A stretch of 64,000 nt of DNA from Aquimarina algiphila. Lineage in GTDB: Bacteria; Bacteroidota; Bacteroidia; Flavobacteriales; Flavobacteriaceae. The position numbers and the translations under genes are program-made. The stretch lies in the NCBI RefSeq assembly GCF_007489275.1, contig NZ_VLNR01000004.1, forward strand, positions 62,001-126,000. The letters are read 5' to 3'. This document shows, in pieces, positions 26,339 to 36,341 of the stretch (its first letter is position 1; each line of letters begins with the position of its first letter). The notes under the pieces are model-generated. The model searched no databases, was not told where the DNA came from, and saw nothing but the letters and a program-made list of their open reading frames with translations.

Positions 26339-27856
26339 TTATTTGACATTAGATATTGTAATTTGTTTATAGAGTTTTTCTAAATCCAAAGGATCCTTTT
26401 TTTGCTTTTGTATTGTGATTAATGCTTTAAAAAGTTCATCTACCTTTGCTCTGTAATTAGGATTAGTTGCAAGATCTTTCATTTCTTCAGGATCTTTTTG
26501 CATATCATAGAGAAGTACCTTATCCATTTTGGGATATATAATCAATTTATAGCCATCTTTTCTAATCATACGCTGTAAATCAATATATGCTCCGTATATA
26601 GCTTCATAAGAGCTTTTTCCTTCCTTATGTATCATATCCAGAACACTATTAAACTCAACATACTCAGGTTTATCAACACCTGCCAATTCAATACTCGTTG
26701 CCATTGCATCCTGAAGATAAATATCTTCTTCTATCTTTTTTCCCTTAGGAATATCAGGTCCCATAATCATAAAAGGCGCACGTATACTATGATCAAAAAG
26801 GCTTTGCTTACCTATTAACCCGTGTTTTCCCATTGCCAAACCATGATCTGCGGTAAAAATGATATATGTATTATCCATTTCACCTGTTTTTTCTAATGTA
26901 TTTAGAATTTCGCCTATTTGATCATCCATATGGGTTATCAAAGCATAATATTCTTGTATATGTTTTTTGGTGGCATATTCTGTCCTTGGAAATGGTGCTA
27001 ACGCCTCATCTCTAAGGTCTTCTGCATTACCCATGCCATCTTTAAAATGATATTCTGCCAACCAACTTTTTGGTAGACTAATCGAATCTAATGGATATTT
27101 ATCAATGTATTCTTGTGGGGCTTGTCGAGGATCATGTGGCGCATTAAAGGCCAAATACATAAAAAACGGATTATCCTCTTTTTTTGCTTTATCTATAAAA
27201 GTAAGAGCATCATCTTTTAACACTTCACTCCAATGCTTTCCTCCTTCCCAGTATCCACCAAATTTTGGGTCTGATGGAGACCATATAGTATCATTTTCAT
27301 TAGTAGGACGATTATATCCAATTGGCATAATATCTTTAGGAAGCGTATCTGTTCCTTTTATATTTTCAAATCGTTCAACCATTTTAAAATGATCCCAGGC
27401 ATCTCCGGGCATTCCAGGTCTTACATGAGTTACATTTTGAAAAACACTATCTGCCTTAGCATCAACGTGCCACTTACCTGTCATATATGTTGTATATCCC
27501 TGAGATTCCATAAGTTTCCCCCAGGTTTTATCAAGCTCACGTCCATTACTCCAGTTTTGACGAAATTGATTTACATTCCAAACACTACGTCCCGAAATGA
27601 TCATAGCCCTCGATGCTGCGCAAACCGCTCCGTTCCATGCTCCCATATTATAAGCATGTGTAAATGTAGTCCCTCCTTCTACCAATCTATCAAGGTTTGG
27701 AGTCTGTATTTCGGTATTACCTAAAGCATGTATTGCAGAATATGCTAGATCATCTGCAAAAATAAATACAACATTAGGCTTTTTTTTAAGTGTTTTTTCA
27801 GGTTTAGAACATCCCACTAGAAAAATTAAAAAAAATAATGCAACTAACTTATTCAT
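26339..27856 (-). CDS. S1-family sulfatase, lipoprotein
   Basis: The 505-residue protein has a lipoprotein signal (FFLIFLVGCSK, Cys16). The formylglycine motif is CAASR with C79, the C-x-A-x-R variant of the sulfatase signature, inside NGAVCAASRAMIISGRS. Metal-site text includes VVFIFADDLAYSAIHALGN and, late, FTADHGLAMGKHGLIGKQSL. The KWHVDAKADSVF region and overall length suit the iduronate-sulfatase/choline-sulfatase side of S1; I cannot name the subfamily. It needs the formylglycine-generating system, which is not in the window. It lies 6 bp after the second sulfatase gene, so they form an operon. A periplasmic or surface sulfate-ester hydrolase acting on a glycan is likely. Confidence 0.92.
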   Translation of the reverse strand: MNKLVALFFLIFLVGCSKPEKTLKKKPNVVFIFADDLAYSAIHALGNTEIQTPNLDRLVEGGTTFTHAYNMGAWNGAVCAASRAMIISGRSVWNVNQFRQNWSNGRELDKTWGKLMESQGYTTYMTGKWHVDAKADSVFQNVTHVRPGMPGDAWDHFKMVERFENIKGTDTLPKDIMPIGYNRPTNENDTIWSPSDPKFGGYWEGGKHWSEVLKDDALTFIDKAKKEDNPFFMYLAFNAPHDPRQAPQEYIDKYPLDSISLPKSWLAEYHFKDGMGNAEDLRDEALAPFPRTEYATKKHIQEYYALITHMDDQIGEILNTLEKTGEMDNTYIIFTADHGLAMGKHGLIGKQSLFDHSIRAPFMIMGPDIPKGKKIEEDIYLQDAMATSIELAGVDKPEYVEFNSVLDMIHKEGKSSYEAIYGAYIDLQRMIRKDGYKLIIYPKMDKVLLYDMQKDPEEMKDLATNPNYRAKVDELFKALITIQKQKKDPLDLEKLYKQITISNVK

Positions 27857-27862
27857 GTGATT

Positions 27863-29683
27863 TTATAATTTCTCGATTGAAGTATAATATGCTGAAAATT
27901 TCTTCCCTTCAGTATTCACAAAAGTACAACTTAGCTTGTACTCTCCTTTTTCTAAATGTCCACTAAGTATTGCAGAGGTTGCATTAATATCTACATCTGT
28001 TTTAAGGTTAAGGTTACCTATATTAACTATTGCTTTAGACACCTGAAGGCCTTTACCTACTGGTTGCCCGTCCTTATAAGGTGTTGATGCAATAGACTCT
28101 ATATCCTGGTCAATTGATAATCCCGACTCTTCTGGGTATCTTCTCAAGTTAAATTGATAATTACCACTTTCTTCTACTCGGATAGTATAATATCCTTCTG
28201 GATGAAACTCTCCATTTCTGATTTGTCCTTCATGCCATGGCAGATTTTCTTCGGTATGTAAATCATGTATGGTTAATCGAACTGGATCTTTATCTTCTCC
28301 TCCGACAGGAATCTGAGCATATTTAATATCTGACTGTATACTCTCCCACCAGGTATCATAAAAATTTTGCATTTTTACTACCTCATCAGGATGTTTACTC
28401 GAAAGGTCTATCTTTTGTCCTGGATCATTTACAAAATCATATAGTTCATTACCATTTACCAAACGCCATCGGGTAGACATCACACAAGGGTTTCTTCCTT
28501 TTTCTGGCCATTGTTTACGTTGTGTGTCTACAACCAACATTCTATCTACAATTGTTTTGGTTTTGCCTTCGAGTAATGAAACTACACTTATACCATCTAA
28601 TGTTTTCTTAGATTGGTATTCAATTCCAACAAGCTCGGTTAGGGTAGGTAACAAATCTACATGAGCTACTAATTCATTAATTTTAGACTTCTTCAACACT
28701 TTTCCTTTTGGCCAGCGAATAAAAAACGGAACACGATGACCTCCATCATAATGACTCCCTTTTGTGCCCTTTAATCCAGCATTATATCCTAAGGTTTGTT
28801 TTGTTACTTTATTATAATTAATACCATTAGCAGTACCATTATCTGTAGTAAAAATGATTATTGTATTTTCTGAAAGTCCTGATTTTTCAAGATAAGAAGT
28901 CAGTTTTCCAAAGTTATCATCAATGTTTGTGATCATTCCGTAGAAGCGTTTTTGACTTTCATTCAACGTATCTTTTTTATACATATCCATATATTCTTTA
29001 GGAACGTTGAAAGGACCGTGAGCTGCATTAGTTGCCAAATACATAAAAAACGGTTTTTCTTTTTGACCTTCTATATATTGGATTGCTTCATCAAACCATA
29101 CATCTGTACAATATCCTTTAAATTTTTCAGGAGTTCCGTTTCTAAAGTAGGTATCATCAAAATAATCGTTCCCCCAATAATCCGGAGTTTGACCTACTCC
29201 TCCGCCTCCATTATATAGCGCTTCTTGAAAACCTCTATCCTGAGGTCGAAATGGCTTATTATCTCCCAAGTGCCATTTACCAAACATTGCAGTTTGATAT
29301 CCATTACGAACAAATACTTCTGCCATTGTTTCCTCATCCTCTTGTAGTATAGAACATCCTGCAATAGTGTGCCATGCATTATTTCGGTTTGCATTCCTAC
29401 CAGTCATAATACCGGCTCTTGTTGGGGTACATGTTGTGCCTACATGAAAATTAGTGAGTTCTAAAGATTCTCCTGCAAATTTATCTAGATTTGGTGTTTT
29501 AATAATTGAATTACCATGAACTCCTATATCTCCATATCCTTGATCATCTGTTACGATTAGGATAACATTAGGTTTAGAAGAAGTAATATCACTATCTACA
29601 ACTTTACTTTCTTTTGGTTTCTCCTGACAAGAAATTAATATAATTGTTAGTACTAAAAATGACAATTTTTTAATCAAATTCAT
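27863..29683 (-). CDS. Arylsulfatase-like S1 sulfatase, lipoprotein
   Basis: The frame extends to an ATG at 29713, but ATG 29683 begins a clean lipoprotein signal (LVLTIILISCQEK, Cys19), giving 606 residues. The sulfatase core has VILIVTDDQGYGDIGVHGN, the formylglycine motif CTPTR (C85 from this start) in TTCTPTRAGIMTGRN, GKWHLGDNKPFRPQDRGF and FTTDNGTANG. A beta-rich C-terminal extension (about 480-606) is longer than in minimal arylsulfatases and may contact the glycan. It is the first gene of the sulfatase pair. The HTCS regulator lies upstream on the same strand, across a terminator. Confidence 0.93.
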   Translation of the reverse strand: MNLIKKLSFLVLTIILISCQEKPKESKVVDSDITSSKPNVILIVTDDQGYGDIGVHGNSIIKTPNLDKFAGESLELTNFHVGTTCTPTRAGIMTGRNANRNNAWHTIAGCSILQEDEETMAEVFVRNGYQTAMFGKWHLGDNKPFRPQDRGFQEALYNGGGGVGQTPDYWGNDYFDDTYFRNGTPEKFKGYCTDVWFDEAIQYIEGQKEKPFFMYLATNAAHGPFNVPKEYMDMYKKDTLNESQKRFYGMITNIDDNFGKLTSYLEKSGLSENTIIIFTTDNGTANGINYNKVTKQTLGYNAGLKGTKGSHYDGGHRVPFFIRWPKGKVLKKSKINELVAHVDLLPTLTELVGIEYQSKKTLDGISVVSLLEGKTKTIVDRMLVVDTQRKQWPEKGRNPCVMSTRWRLVNGNELYDFVNDPGQKIDLSSKHPDEVVKMQNFYDTWWESIQSDIKYAQIPVGGEDKDPVRLTIHDLHTEENLPWHEGQIRNGEFHPEGYYTIRVEESGNYQFNLRRYPEESGLSIDQDIESIASTPYKDGQPVGKGLQVSKAIVNIGNLNLKTDVDINATSAILSGHLEKGEYKLSCTFVNTEGKKFSAYYTSIEKL

Positions 29684-29811
29684 TTGTTTTAAATATTTTA
29701 TTCGTTTTATCACAATAGAAAATTATGAGCTATAAATATCTATAATTCGATGATACTAGCACTTCCTTAATGTCTAATTTTTTACCACAAATGATTAGTA
29801 TGTATACAAGA

Positions 29812-29835
29812 AACAGCACTATTACCAGTGCTGTT
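29812..29835 (-). terminator. Intrinsic terminator after the HTCS gene
   Basis: AACAGCACT (29812-29820) and AGTGCTGTT (29827-29835) form a perfect 9-bp stem with a 6-nt loop. Read on the minus strand it lies 81 bp after the HTCS stop and is followed by TTCTTGT. It separates the regulator transcript from the sulfatase pair. Confidence 0.55.
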
Positions 29836-29915
29836 CTATAAATAACGAATTATGCAATTAAAAAGCTGTTACACTCATTTCATACACAGGTGTATTAGTA
29901 ATTATAATGATATTT

Positions 29916-32900
29916 TTATTTTTTTACCTTTTCTATTTGTCGAACATACTCACTAGGGACTACCCCAAACTGTTTTTTGAAACATTTAGAGAAATATGAT
30001 GCTGTATTAAACCCTGTCATATACATAATTTCTTTTACAGACATATCACTCTGATCCAAAAGTTGTACTGCTCTTTTTAATCGGATATTTCTTATAAACT
30101 CACTAGATGAAAGTCCTGTAAGTTCCTTAAATTTTAAATATAGATTACTTCGACTATGACTCATCTCTTTTACAAGCATTTCTACATTAAAATCAGTGTT
30201 CATCATATGTTTTTCTACAATTTCAATTGCTTTTTGTAAAAACCTCTCATCAGTTGATGTTACTGTAACTTCTTTGGGTTTTAATGTAATTTTACGATTA
30301 AACACTTTTCTTAATTCTTCTCGATGTTTGATAATATTAGTCAGTTTTAATTGTAACAGATCCATATCAAAAGGTTTTCTGATATAGTCATCAGCCCCTG
30401 TCTTAAGTCCCTCTACTTCGCTCTCTTGAGAAGATTTAGCTGTTAACATTAATACTGGAATATGACTGGTCTCTTTGGTAGTTTTAAGTTTTTTACAAAA
30501 CTTAATTCCATCCATAACCGGCATCAAAACATCTGTAAGAATAATATTCGGGATTAGTTTTGAAGCTACTTCAAAACCATGTTGTCCATTCTCAGCTTCA
30601 TGAATAGTATAATTTTCACCTAATGCTTGTTTAATAAAAGTTCTAATATCGGCATTATCATCCACCACAAGTAACACAGGTAATTTTGATCTAGATTGCG
30701 ATAAGTTTTCATCTACAATCTCATCATTAATACCAATTGCAAAAGATTCTGTCTCAGAAGAACGCACTAAATAATCATTTTCTGTGTCTTCTTTACAGCT
30801 TATACCTTGAATATCTTCGTAGGCTTGTTTATGCATTGGTAATCTCACTATGAAATTGGTTCCTGTTCCGCGTTCACTAATTACATTAATCGCTCCTTGA
30901 TGAAGTTCTACAAGATTCTTTACAAAAGAAAGACCAATACCCACTCCTTCTGGATTTCTTTTATCTTTATCTTTTGTCATGTAGAATCTATCAAATATGT
31001 TTTCTACTTTATTCTTTGAAATCCCTGCACCAGAATCTTTTACTTGTATAACTACATATCTTTTTGTAGTATCTGGCTTTGCTTTTAAAACACCAACATG
31101 CTGTAATTCTTTATCTTCAGAGATATCTATGGTTATAGTTCCATTCTCTGGAGTAAATTTAAAAGCATTAGATAAAAGGTTATTCATAATTTTTTCTAAG
31201 GCGTCATGATCAAACCAGGTGATAAGAGAATCGTTTGATGTATTGATAGCAAAATCGATTTGTTGTTTATGTGCTAAAAACTGAAAAGGTTCTCCTACTT
31301 CCTTTATAAAATCTGTTATATTACTTGGTCTAACAACTAATCGCATTTTTCCTTGATTCATCTTTCTGAAGTCAAGCAATTGATTTACAAGTCTAAGTAG
31401 GTAGTCTGTATTTTTATGCATCAGCCCATATTGTTCTTGTAACACTGATTCTTCTATCCTAGAACCGCTTTTCTGAAGATATTCTAAAGGCCCTTTAATT
31501 AAAGTCAACGGAGTTCTAAATTCATGAGAAATATTAGTGAAAAACTCTAGTTTCATTCGCTGCACTTCTTCATGTTTATCTTTTTCTAAGTCATCTAGTG
31601 CAGATTGATGTTTTCTAGTAGTGCGATTAACAATATTCCTCCAAAAACCAATTAATAACCCTAATCCAAGAAGACCGTAAATCACATAAGCTATTTTAGT
31701 CCTCCAGAAAGGTGGTATAACGTTGATTCTGAGTTCTGCTGGTGTTTTATCCCAGACTCCATCATTATTAGAGGTTTTCACTTTCAGGGTATACATACCT
31801 GGTTCTAAGTTTGTATATGTAGCAAATCGTTTATCGGCAGTTGTTAACACCCAATTATTATCAAAACCATCTAACATATATGCAAATTGATTCTTTTGTG
31901 GTGCTGCATAATGTAATGCGGCAAACTCAAAGGAAAAGCTGTTTTCCCAATATTTTAATTGAACTTCTTTTGTATCATTTATTGGTTCTTCTAAAAGAAT
32001 ACGTCCATTAATTTCCTCACCTATTTGTACCGAATTATTTGAGATCATAAAATCCGTAATAACGGTTTCAGATTCATACGTGTTATCTCCTATACGTTTT
32101 GGATAAAACGCATTAAACCCATTAATTCCGCCAAACAACATCTCTCCATTACTTCGTTTTAAACAAGCTAATTCTTGAAATTCGTTACTTTGTAATCCAT
32201 CATTTACATCATAATTCTTAAAAGTTTCTTGTTCTGGATTAAATCTTGAAAGCCCCTTGTTCGTTGATAACCAGAGATGACCTTCCTCATCTTCAAGAAT
32301 TCCCTTAATAACATTATTTGGCAATCCGTTTTTCTCTGAATAGGATACGAATCTTTCTGGTTTTCCATCTGAAGATGGAATCAACTTGCTGAGTCCTCCT
32401 CCAAATGTACCAATCCAGATATCACCAGCTTTACTCTCGTAGACCGTAAGGATATAATCATGACTTATTGTGCTCGAATCTCCCTGAACATTTTTATAAA
32501 TTACAAATTTTGGGTGTTTTTTGGTTGCTTCTTCTTTTGTAAGTTTACATAAGCCTTTTCCTGTAGCGAACCAGATATTTTTATTTTTATCTTCAAGGAT
32601 ATTTCTTATGATATTGCTTGATAACGAATTAGCATTGCTTGGGTTTTCCTGAAAAACATCTTTATCATACTCTTTATCATCTCCTTTATAAGTCCATCTA
32701 TGAATTCCTCCCCCATATGTTCCTATCCAAATATTTTCCTGATGATCTTCTAGCAAAGTAAATACACTCTGATTGACATCTGGCATTGATATTATATCAC
32801 TTTCTACAACTCTTTTAGGGTTTGAAATGTCTAACAATAATAACCCTGGAACATCTTCTACTCCAATAAATAACGTTTTCTTTTTCTTGTATTGAACTTC

Positions 32901-34163
32901 GGTAAGAGCAAATGGTTTGAAAATTGTTGGAAAATTTTTAAACCCTGTATATTCATCATTATCATTGTCTTTGAGCAACATATTGAGTCCTCCTCCTTCT
33001 GTGCCTATCCATAAAGTACCATTACTATCTTCATACATAGATCTAATTTTATCATAACTAAGACTTGTGGGATCTAATGTTTTTCTGATATGTCGAAACT
33101 GTTTTCTTTCTGGGTCAAATTTATTTACGCCTCCTCCATTGGTTCCAACCCAAATGATACCTGTTTTATCAAGATATAAAGATTTAATAATATTTTTAGT
33201 AATACTACTTGGACTTCTTAAATCGTATGTAAATCTATTTACAAATTGAGGAAATTCATTTCCTGGTGAATTATTAAAATATAACAATCCGTTATTTGAG
33301 CCACACCAAATATTATTATTATTATCAACCTGAAGCACATTAATATTAGATTGATCTACTCTATGTACAAGTACAGAATCACTATTTTTGGATTGACAAT
33401 ACAACCCATTACTTGTTCCTATAAGTAATCTTCCTGATTTATCTTCACCAATACATTGCACTTGTATATTTGGCAAACCAATAGTTGCATTGACTAACCT
33501 AAAGTATAAATCTCCATTAGTGTCTCTAGATAGTTTATATAATCCACTGCGGCCACCTGCCCATAATTGATCTTTACTATCTTCAAAAATAGTGCTAATC
33601 GAATTTCTTTCCCAACCAGGAATTAGCGATTCTTGTTCTGGGCTAAAATGTGTAAACTTTAACGTATCCATAGATTTATTAAGATCAACCATATTAAGCC
33701 CACCGATAGTACCGACCCATAATCGATTTCTTCTATCTTTATAGATAGATGCGACATGGTCATTACTAAGACTCTCTTTATTATTTTCATCGTGTTTATA
33801 TTGGGTAAACTTTCCTGTAGATCGATCAAAAAAGTTCAATCCACTACCTGTTGTTCCTACCCACAAATTACCATTTTGATCTCCTGTAATTGCATAAATC
33901 AAATTACTACTTATATTACCCAAATGATCATTATCAGGTTTATATACAGAAAAACCATATCCATCATATTTATTCAATCCATCATGAGTACCAAACCACA
34001 TAAACCCACGAGTATCCTGATAAATACTATTGATATCACTCTGGGATAAACCATCGTCGGTTGTGATATGATCAAAATGGATTGGATCTTGAGTATACCC
34101 GGTCATTATACAACCAACAAGAGCAATACAAATGATTAAAATTTTATGTAATCTAATATCCAT
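29916..34163 (-). CDS. Hybrid two-component system regulator (HTCS)
   Basis: The 1415-residue protein holds a whole signalling chain. It has a signal peptide (about 1-25), two-component-regulator propeller repeats to about residue 700 (many copies like TRGFMWFGTHDGLNKYDG), a Y_Y_Y domain (about 740-815) and a membrane helix (about 823-842). A HisKA domain follows with H880 in NISHEFRTPLTLIKGPLEYL, then HATPase (about 950-1105; IMNNLLSNAFKFTPENG, GIGLSFVKNLVELH), a receiver with D1211 in ILTDVLMPVMDG, and an AraC domain (about 1310-1415). HTCS proteins bind a glycan fragment in the periplasm and activate the matching utilisation genes. Flanking sulfatases and DUF1080 genes are the likely targets. 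Confidence 0.96.
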   Translation of the reverse strand: MDIRLHKILIICIALVGCIMTGYTQDPIHFDHITTDDGLSQSDINSIYQDTRGFMWFGTHDGLNKYDGYGFSVYKPDNDHLGNISSNLIYAITGDQNGNLWVGTTGSGLNFFDRSTGKFTQYKHDENNKESLSNDHVASIYKDRRNRLWVGTIGGLNMVDLNKSMDTLKFTHFSPEQESLIPGWERNSISTIFEDSKDQLWAGGRSGLYKLSRDTNGDLYFRLVNATIGLPNIQVQCIGEDKSGRLLIGTSNGLYCQSKNSDSVLVHRVDQSNINVLQVDNNNNIWCGSNNGLLYFNNSPGNEFPQFVNRFTYDLRSPSSITKNIIKSLYLDKTGIIWVGTNGGGVNKFDPERKQFRHIRKTLDPTSLSYDKIRSMYEDSNGTLWIGTEGGGLNMLLKDNDNDEYTGFKNFPTIFKPFALTEVQYKKKKTLFIGVEDVPGLLLLDISNPKRVVESDIISMPDVNQSVFTLLEDHQENIWIGTYGGGIHRWTYKGDDKEYDKDVFQENPSNANSLSSNIIRNILEDKNKNIWFATGKGLCKLTKEEATKKHPKFVIYKNVQGDSSTISHDYILTVYESKAGDIWIGTFGGGLSKLIPSSDGKPERFVSYSEKNGLPNNVIKGILEDEEGHLWLSTNKGLSRFNPEQETFKNYDVNDGLQSNEFQELACLKRSNGEMLFGGINGFNAFYPKRIGDNTYESETVITDFMISNNSVQIGEEINGRILLEEPINDTKEVQLKYWENSFSFEFAALHYAAPQKNQFAYMLDGFDNNWVLTTADKRFATYTNLEPGMYTLKVKTSNNDGVWDKTPAELRINVIPPFWRTKIAYVIYGLLGLGLLIGFWRNIVNRTTRKHQSALDDLEKDKHEEVQRMKLEFFTNISHEFRTPLTLIKGPLEYLQKSGSRIEESVLQEQYGLMHKNTDYLLRLVNQLLDFRKMNQGKMRLVVRPSNITDFIKEVGEPFQFLAHKQQIDFAINTSNDSLITWFDHDALEKIMNNLLSNAFKFTPENGTITIDISEDKELQHVGVLKAKPDTTKRYVVIQVKDSGAGISKNKVENIFDRFYMTKDKDKRNPEGVGIGLSFVKNLVELHQGAINVISERGTGTNFIVRLPMHKQAYEDIQGISCKEDTENDYLVRSSETESFAIGINDEIVDENLSQSRSKLPVLLVVDDNADIRTFIKQALGENYTIHEAENGQHGFEVASKLIPNIILTDVLMPVMDGIKFCKKLKTTKETSHIPVLMLTAKSSQESEVEGLKTGADDYIRKPFDMDLLQLKLTNIIKHREELRKVFNRKITLKPKEVTVTSTDERFLQKAIEIVEKHMMNTDFNVEMLVKEMSHSRSNLYLKFKELTGLSSSEFIRNIRLKRAVQLLDQSDMSVKEIMYMTGFNTASYFSKCFKKQFGVVPSEYVRQIEKVKK

Positions 34164-34674
34164 AGTCTAGCCATTACGTTACTTAAATGTATTAAATTAA
34201 AAATAGACAAACGAGTCAAAATTCTAAACCTGTCTATGTCATAGTATCAAAATCTGATGGGACTTCATACTATCAAATAATTATTTGTTTTAGATGCAAT
34301 CCCACAAACCTAGTTTTATCATTTTAAATCTTCTGTAAAACACAGATTAGCAATAGGAGGATTTATCTACAAACAAATTATTTTTGATTTCTGACTATCG
34401 AAATATATTAAACAATTATTTGGTTTTTAGGTTTTTATACGATAGGATTTGTACTTATGAACATATGTGGTACAAAATCAATCATATGCTATATAGTTAG
34501 GGTAATCTGAATCCTAAAAGGAGTTTTGTTTCAATTATATTGGAGGAGATATTAAACTATTTTTGAGTAATATTCTTTTCTACACTCTTTATTATACTTA
34601 TTAATAGTACTAAAAAAACATAGAATACCTTTCTAATTATACTTTAGATATTTCTCATAACCCAAAGTACACTG
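34164..34674. promoter_or_regulatory. 511-bp region upstream of the HTCS gene
   Basis: No protein-like frame is visible. The region must hold the HTCS promoter (minus strand) and the end of the ThuA-DUF1080 transcript. A perfect 14-bp palindrome CAAATAATTATTTG occupies 34274-34287, and a related AACAATTATTTGG lies at about 34412-34424. I found no perfect TAnnTTTG box before the HTCS ATG. The palindrome is AT-only, so its significance is uncertain. Confidence 0.35.
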
Positions 34675-36303
34675 TTACAAAACAGCAAATTTCATATATT
34701 TTTCTGGAAACTTTTTAACTGACCTAATCTGAATGTCTTTATAAAATACTTCGGCAGCTTCAGATTGTATTTGTATTTTGCCTTTATTCATAGGTTTCCA
34801 TTCGCCGTTCAGGTTAGCCTTTGGATCAACAACAACCATAACCACTTCCCCATTGAGTAAATGAATAGATCTATTCCCCACGCATATCAATTCCATTGTA
34901 TTCCATTCTCCATATCCTTTTTCTGGATCATTAGGTTTAAAACATCTTCCTGTCTCAAAACCTTTATTCCATGAAAAATCTACTAAATCTGCACCCGGAG
35001 TAAAATAATATTTCTTTTCTTTTTTAATTGCAGGTGCCTTTGCTTTTACATTACCCAAAGTAATTAGGTCACCACAATCTGTTTGTTGAACTTCACATTC
35101 TATACTAGTCATCCATACATTCCAAAAATCGGTATAATCACCAATACTATGATATAAAATTCCGCTATTCCTCTTTTTCTCTAAACGAGGTTGCCACCTT
35201 TTATCTCCCCATTTAAACTTCCAGGTAAGGTGATAGTTTTCATATTCTTTTTTGGTTACTAGTCCTGCAAAAATTTCTCCCGTAATCTTAATAATTTCTT
35301 CTCCGTTTTCTTCTATAACAGAAAATACTTTTTTAGGGTCTTTATTGAGCCCAATAGGTGTGCCTTTTGTTACATCGTCAAACTTTTTATACCCTTCTAT
35401 TTCTGTACTCGTATGAGGTGCTCCCATAAAGACATCCCACATAGAAAGTTTTTTATCAATCAAATTTTTCCACTGATTCATATTAACTCCTGTTCTAGGA
35501 GAATATATTGGATTAAAGGTATTCTCTTTTGGTTGGTATTTACTACCGCTTGCCCATCGTATTCCTCTTGTTAAAAGTTTCCAAGCACTCGGAGTATCAA
35601 AATCCTTCGGATCATGCCCTATAGAAAGGTAAAAAATACGTCCTTTTGCATAGTGTTTTTTCCAGGAAACGGGCATTACTGCTCCTTCTATCCAACCGTT
35701 ATGCTTATTTCCAAATGTGGTCGTCGCTAATACTTTTGAATTTGGATCTACATGCATATAATACTGTTCTGTATCTTTGATATCAAAATCAGTAAGTCCT
35801 TTTGTTATAGGGTCATCAATATTTACAATATCAACTTTGTAATCAATTTTTCCTCCTGGATGTGCCACCCATTGGCCACCAATCATATACTGATACTCTG
35901 TATTTTTTCTAAAAGAATCTCCTAACCCTCCATGGCATCCTGCAAGACCAGTTCCATTTTTAACTGCTTGAAGTAACCCTTTTTCTTGTTCTTTAGTAAT
36001 CTCTCCCATTGTCCAATATTGGATAATAAGATCGGTCTCAGACATTTTTTTCTCATCTGCATAAATATCCAAAGAGTTTGAAACAGTCACTTCTGCTCCT
36101 TTTGTTTTTAACCAAGCATTTACTCTGTCTGCAAACACTTTAGGTTGGTGTCCATCCCACCCTCCATAAACCATGATAACTTTTTTTCCCTTCAAAGATG
36201 GTAACTCATCTTTTTCAAGTTTCTGAGCCATTGCATTCTCTGGAACTAAACAAAACATCAAAATTGCAAGAAAAGTAAACTTAATAAATTGTAACATAGT
36301 CAC
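34675..36303 (-). CDS. ThuA domain - DUF1080 fusion, secreted
   Basis: The 542-residue protein has a signal peptide (about 1-26, ending NAMAQ). A ThuA-like class-I amidotransferase-fold domain follows (about 38-255; KKVIMVYGGWDGHQPKVFAD, AVKNGTGLAGCHGGLGDSFR, GRIFYLSIGHDPKDF). Then comes a DUF1080 jelly-roll (about 285-540; NLIDKKLSMWDVFMGAPHTS, NSGILYHSIGDYTDFWNVWM, GKIQIQSEAAEVFYKDIQIR). ThuA-like domains have been linked to trehalose and keto-sugar use, and DUF1080 to 3-keto-glycoside hydrolysis. The fusion suggests both act on one oxidised sugar. The C-terminal half is a clear paralogue of the next gene, which lies 38 bp upstream on the transcript. Confidence 0.9.
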   Translation of the reverse strand: MTMLQFIKFTFLAILMFCLVPENAMAQKLEKDELPSLKGKKVIMVYGGWDGHQPKVFADRVNAWLKTKGAEVTVSNSLDIYADEKKMSETDLIIQYWTMGEITKEQEKGLLQAVKNGTGLAGCHGGLGDSFRKNTEYQYMIGGQWVAHPGGKIDYKVDIVNIDDPITKGLTDFDIKDTEQYYMHVDPNSKVLATTTFGNKHNGWIEGAVMPVSWKKHYAKGRIFYLSIGHDPKDFDTPSAWKLLTRGIRWASGSKYQPKENTFNPIYSPRTGVNMNQWKNLIDKKLSMWDVFMGAPHTSTEIEGYKKFDDVTKGTPIGLNKDPKKVFSVIEENGEEIIKITGEIFAGLVTKKEYENYHLTWKFKWGDKRWQPRLEKKRNSGILYHSIGDYTDFWNVWMTSIECEVQQTDCGDLITLGNVKAKAPAIKKEKKYYFTPGADLVDFSWNKGFETGRCFKPNDPEKGYGEWNTMELICVGNRSIHLLNGEVVMVVVDPKANLNGEWKPMNKGKIQIQSEAAEVFYKDIQIRSVKKFPEKYMKFAVL

Positions 36304-36341
36304 TATCTAATTTTAATTAATATATTATTTATAACAAAGGA

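Noticed and set aside
26316..26343. AATAATAAT/ATTATTATT inverted repeat between convergent genes
   Set aside because: The arms are AT-only and overlap both gene ends; low-complexity matching of this kind is expected by chance, so I do not call a terminator.
32541..33999. Repeated sequence in the HTCS gene, considered as a DNA repeat
   Set aside because: The repetition is at protein level (propeller blades with W-G-T patterns), not a nucleotide repeat array or CRISPR.
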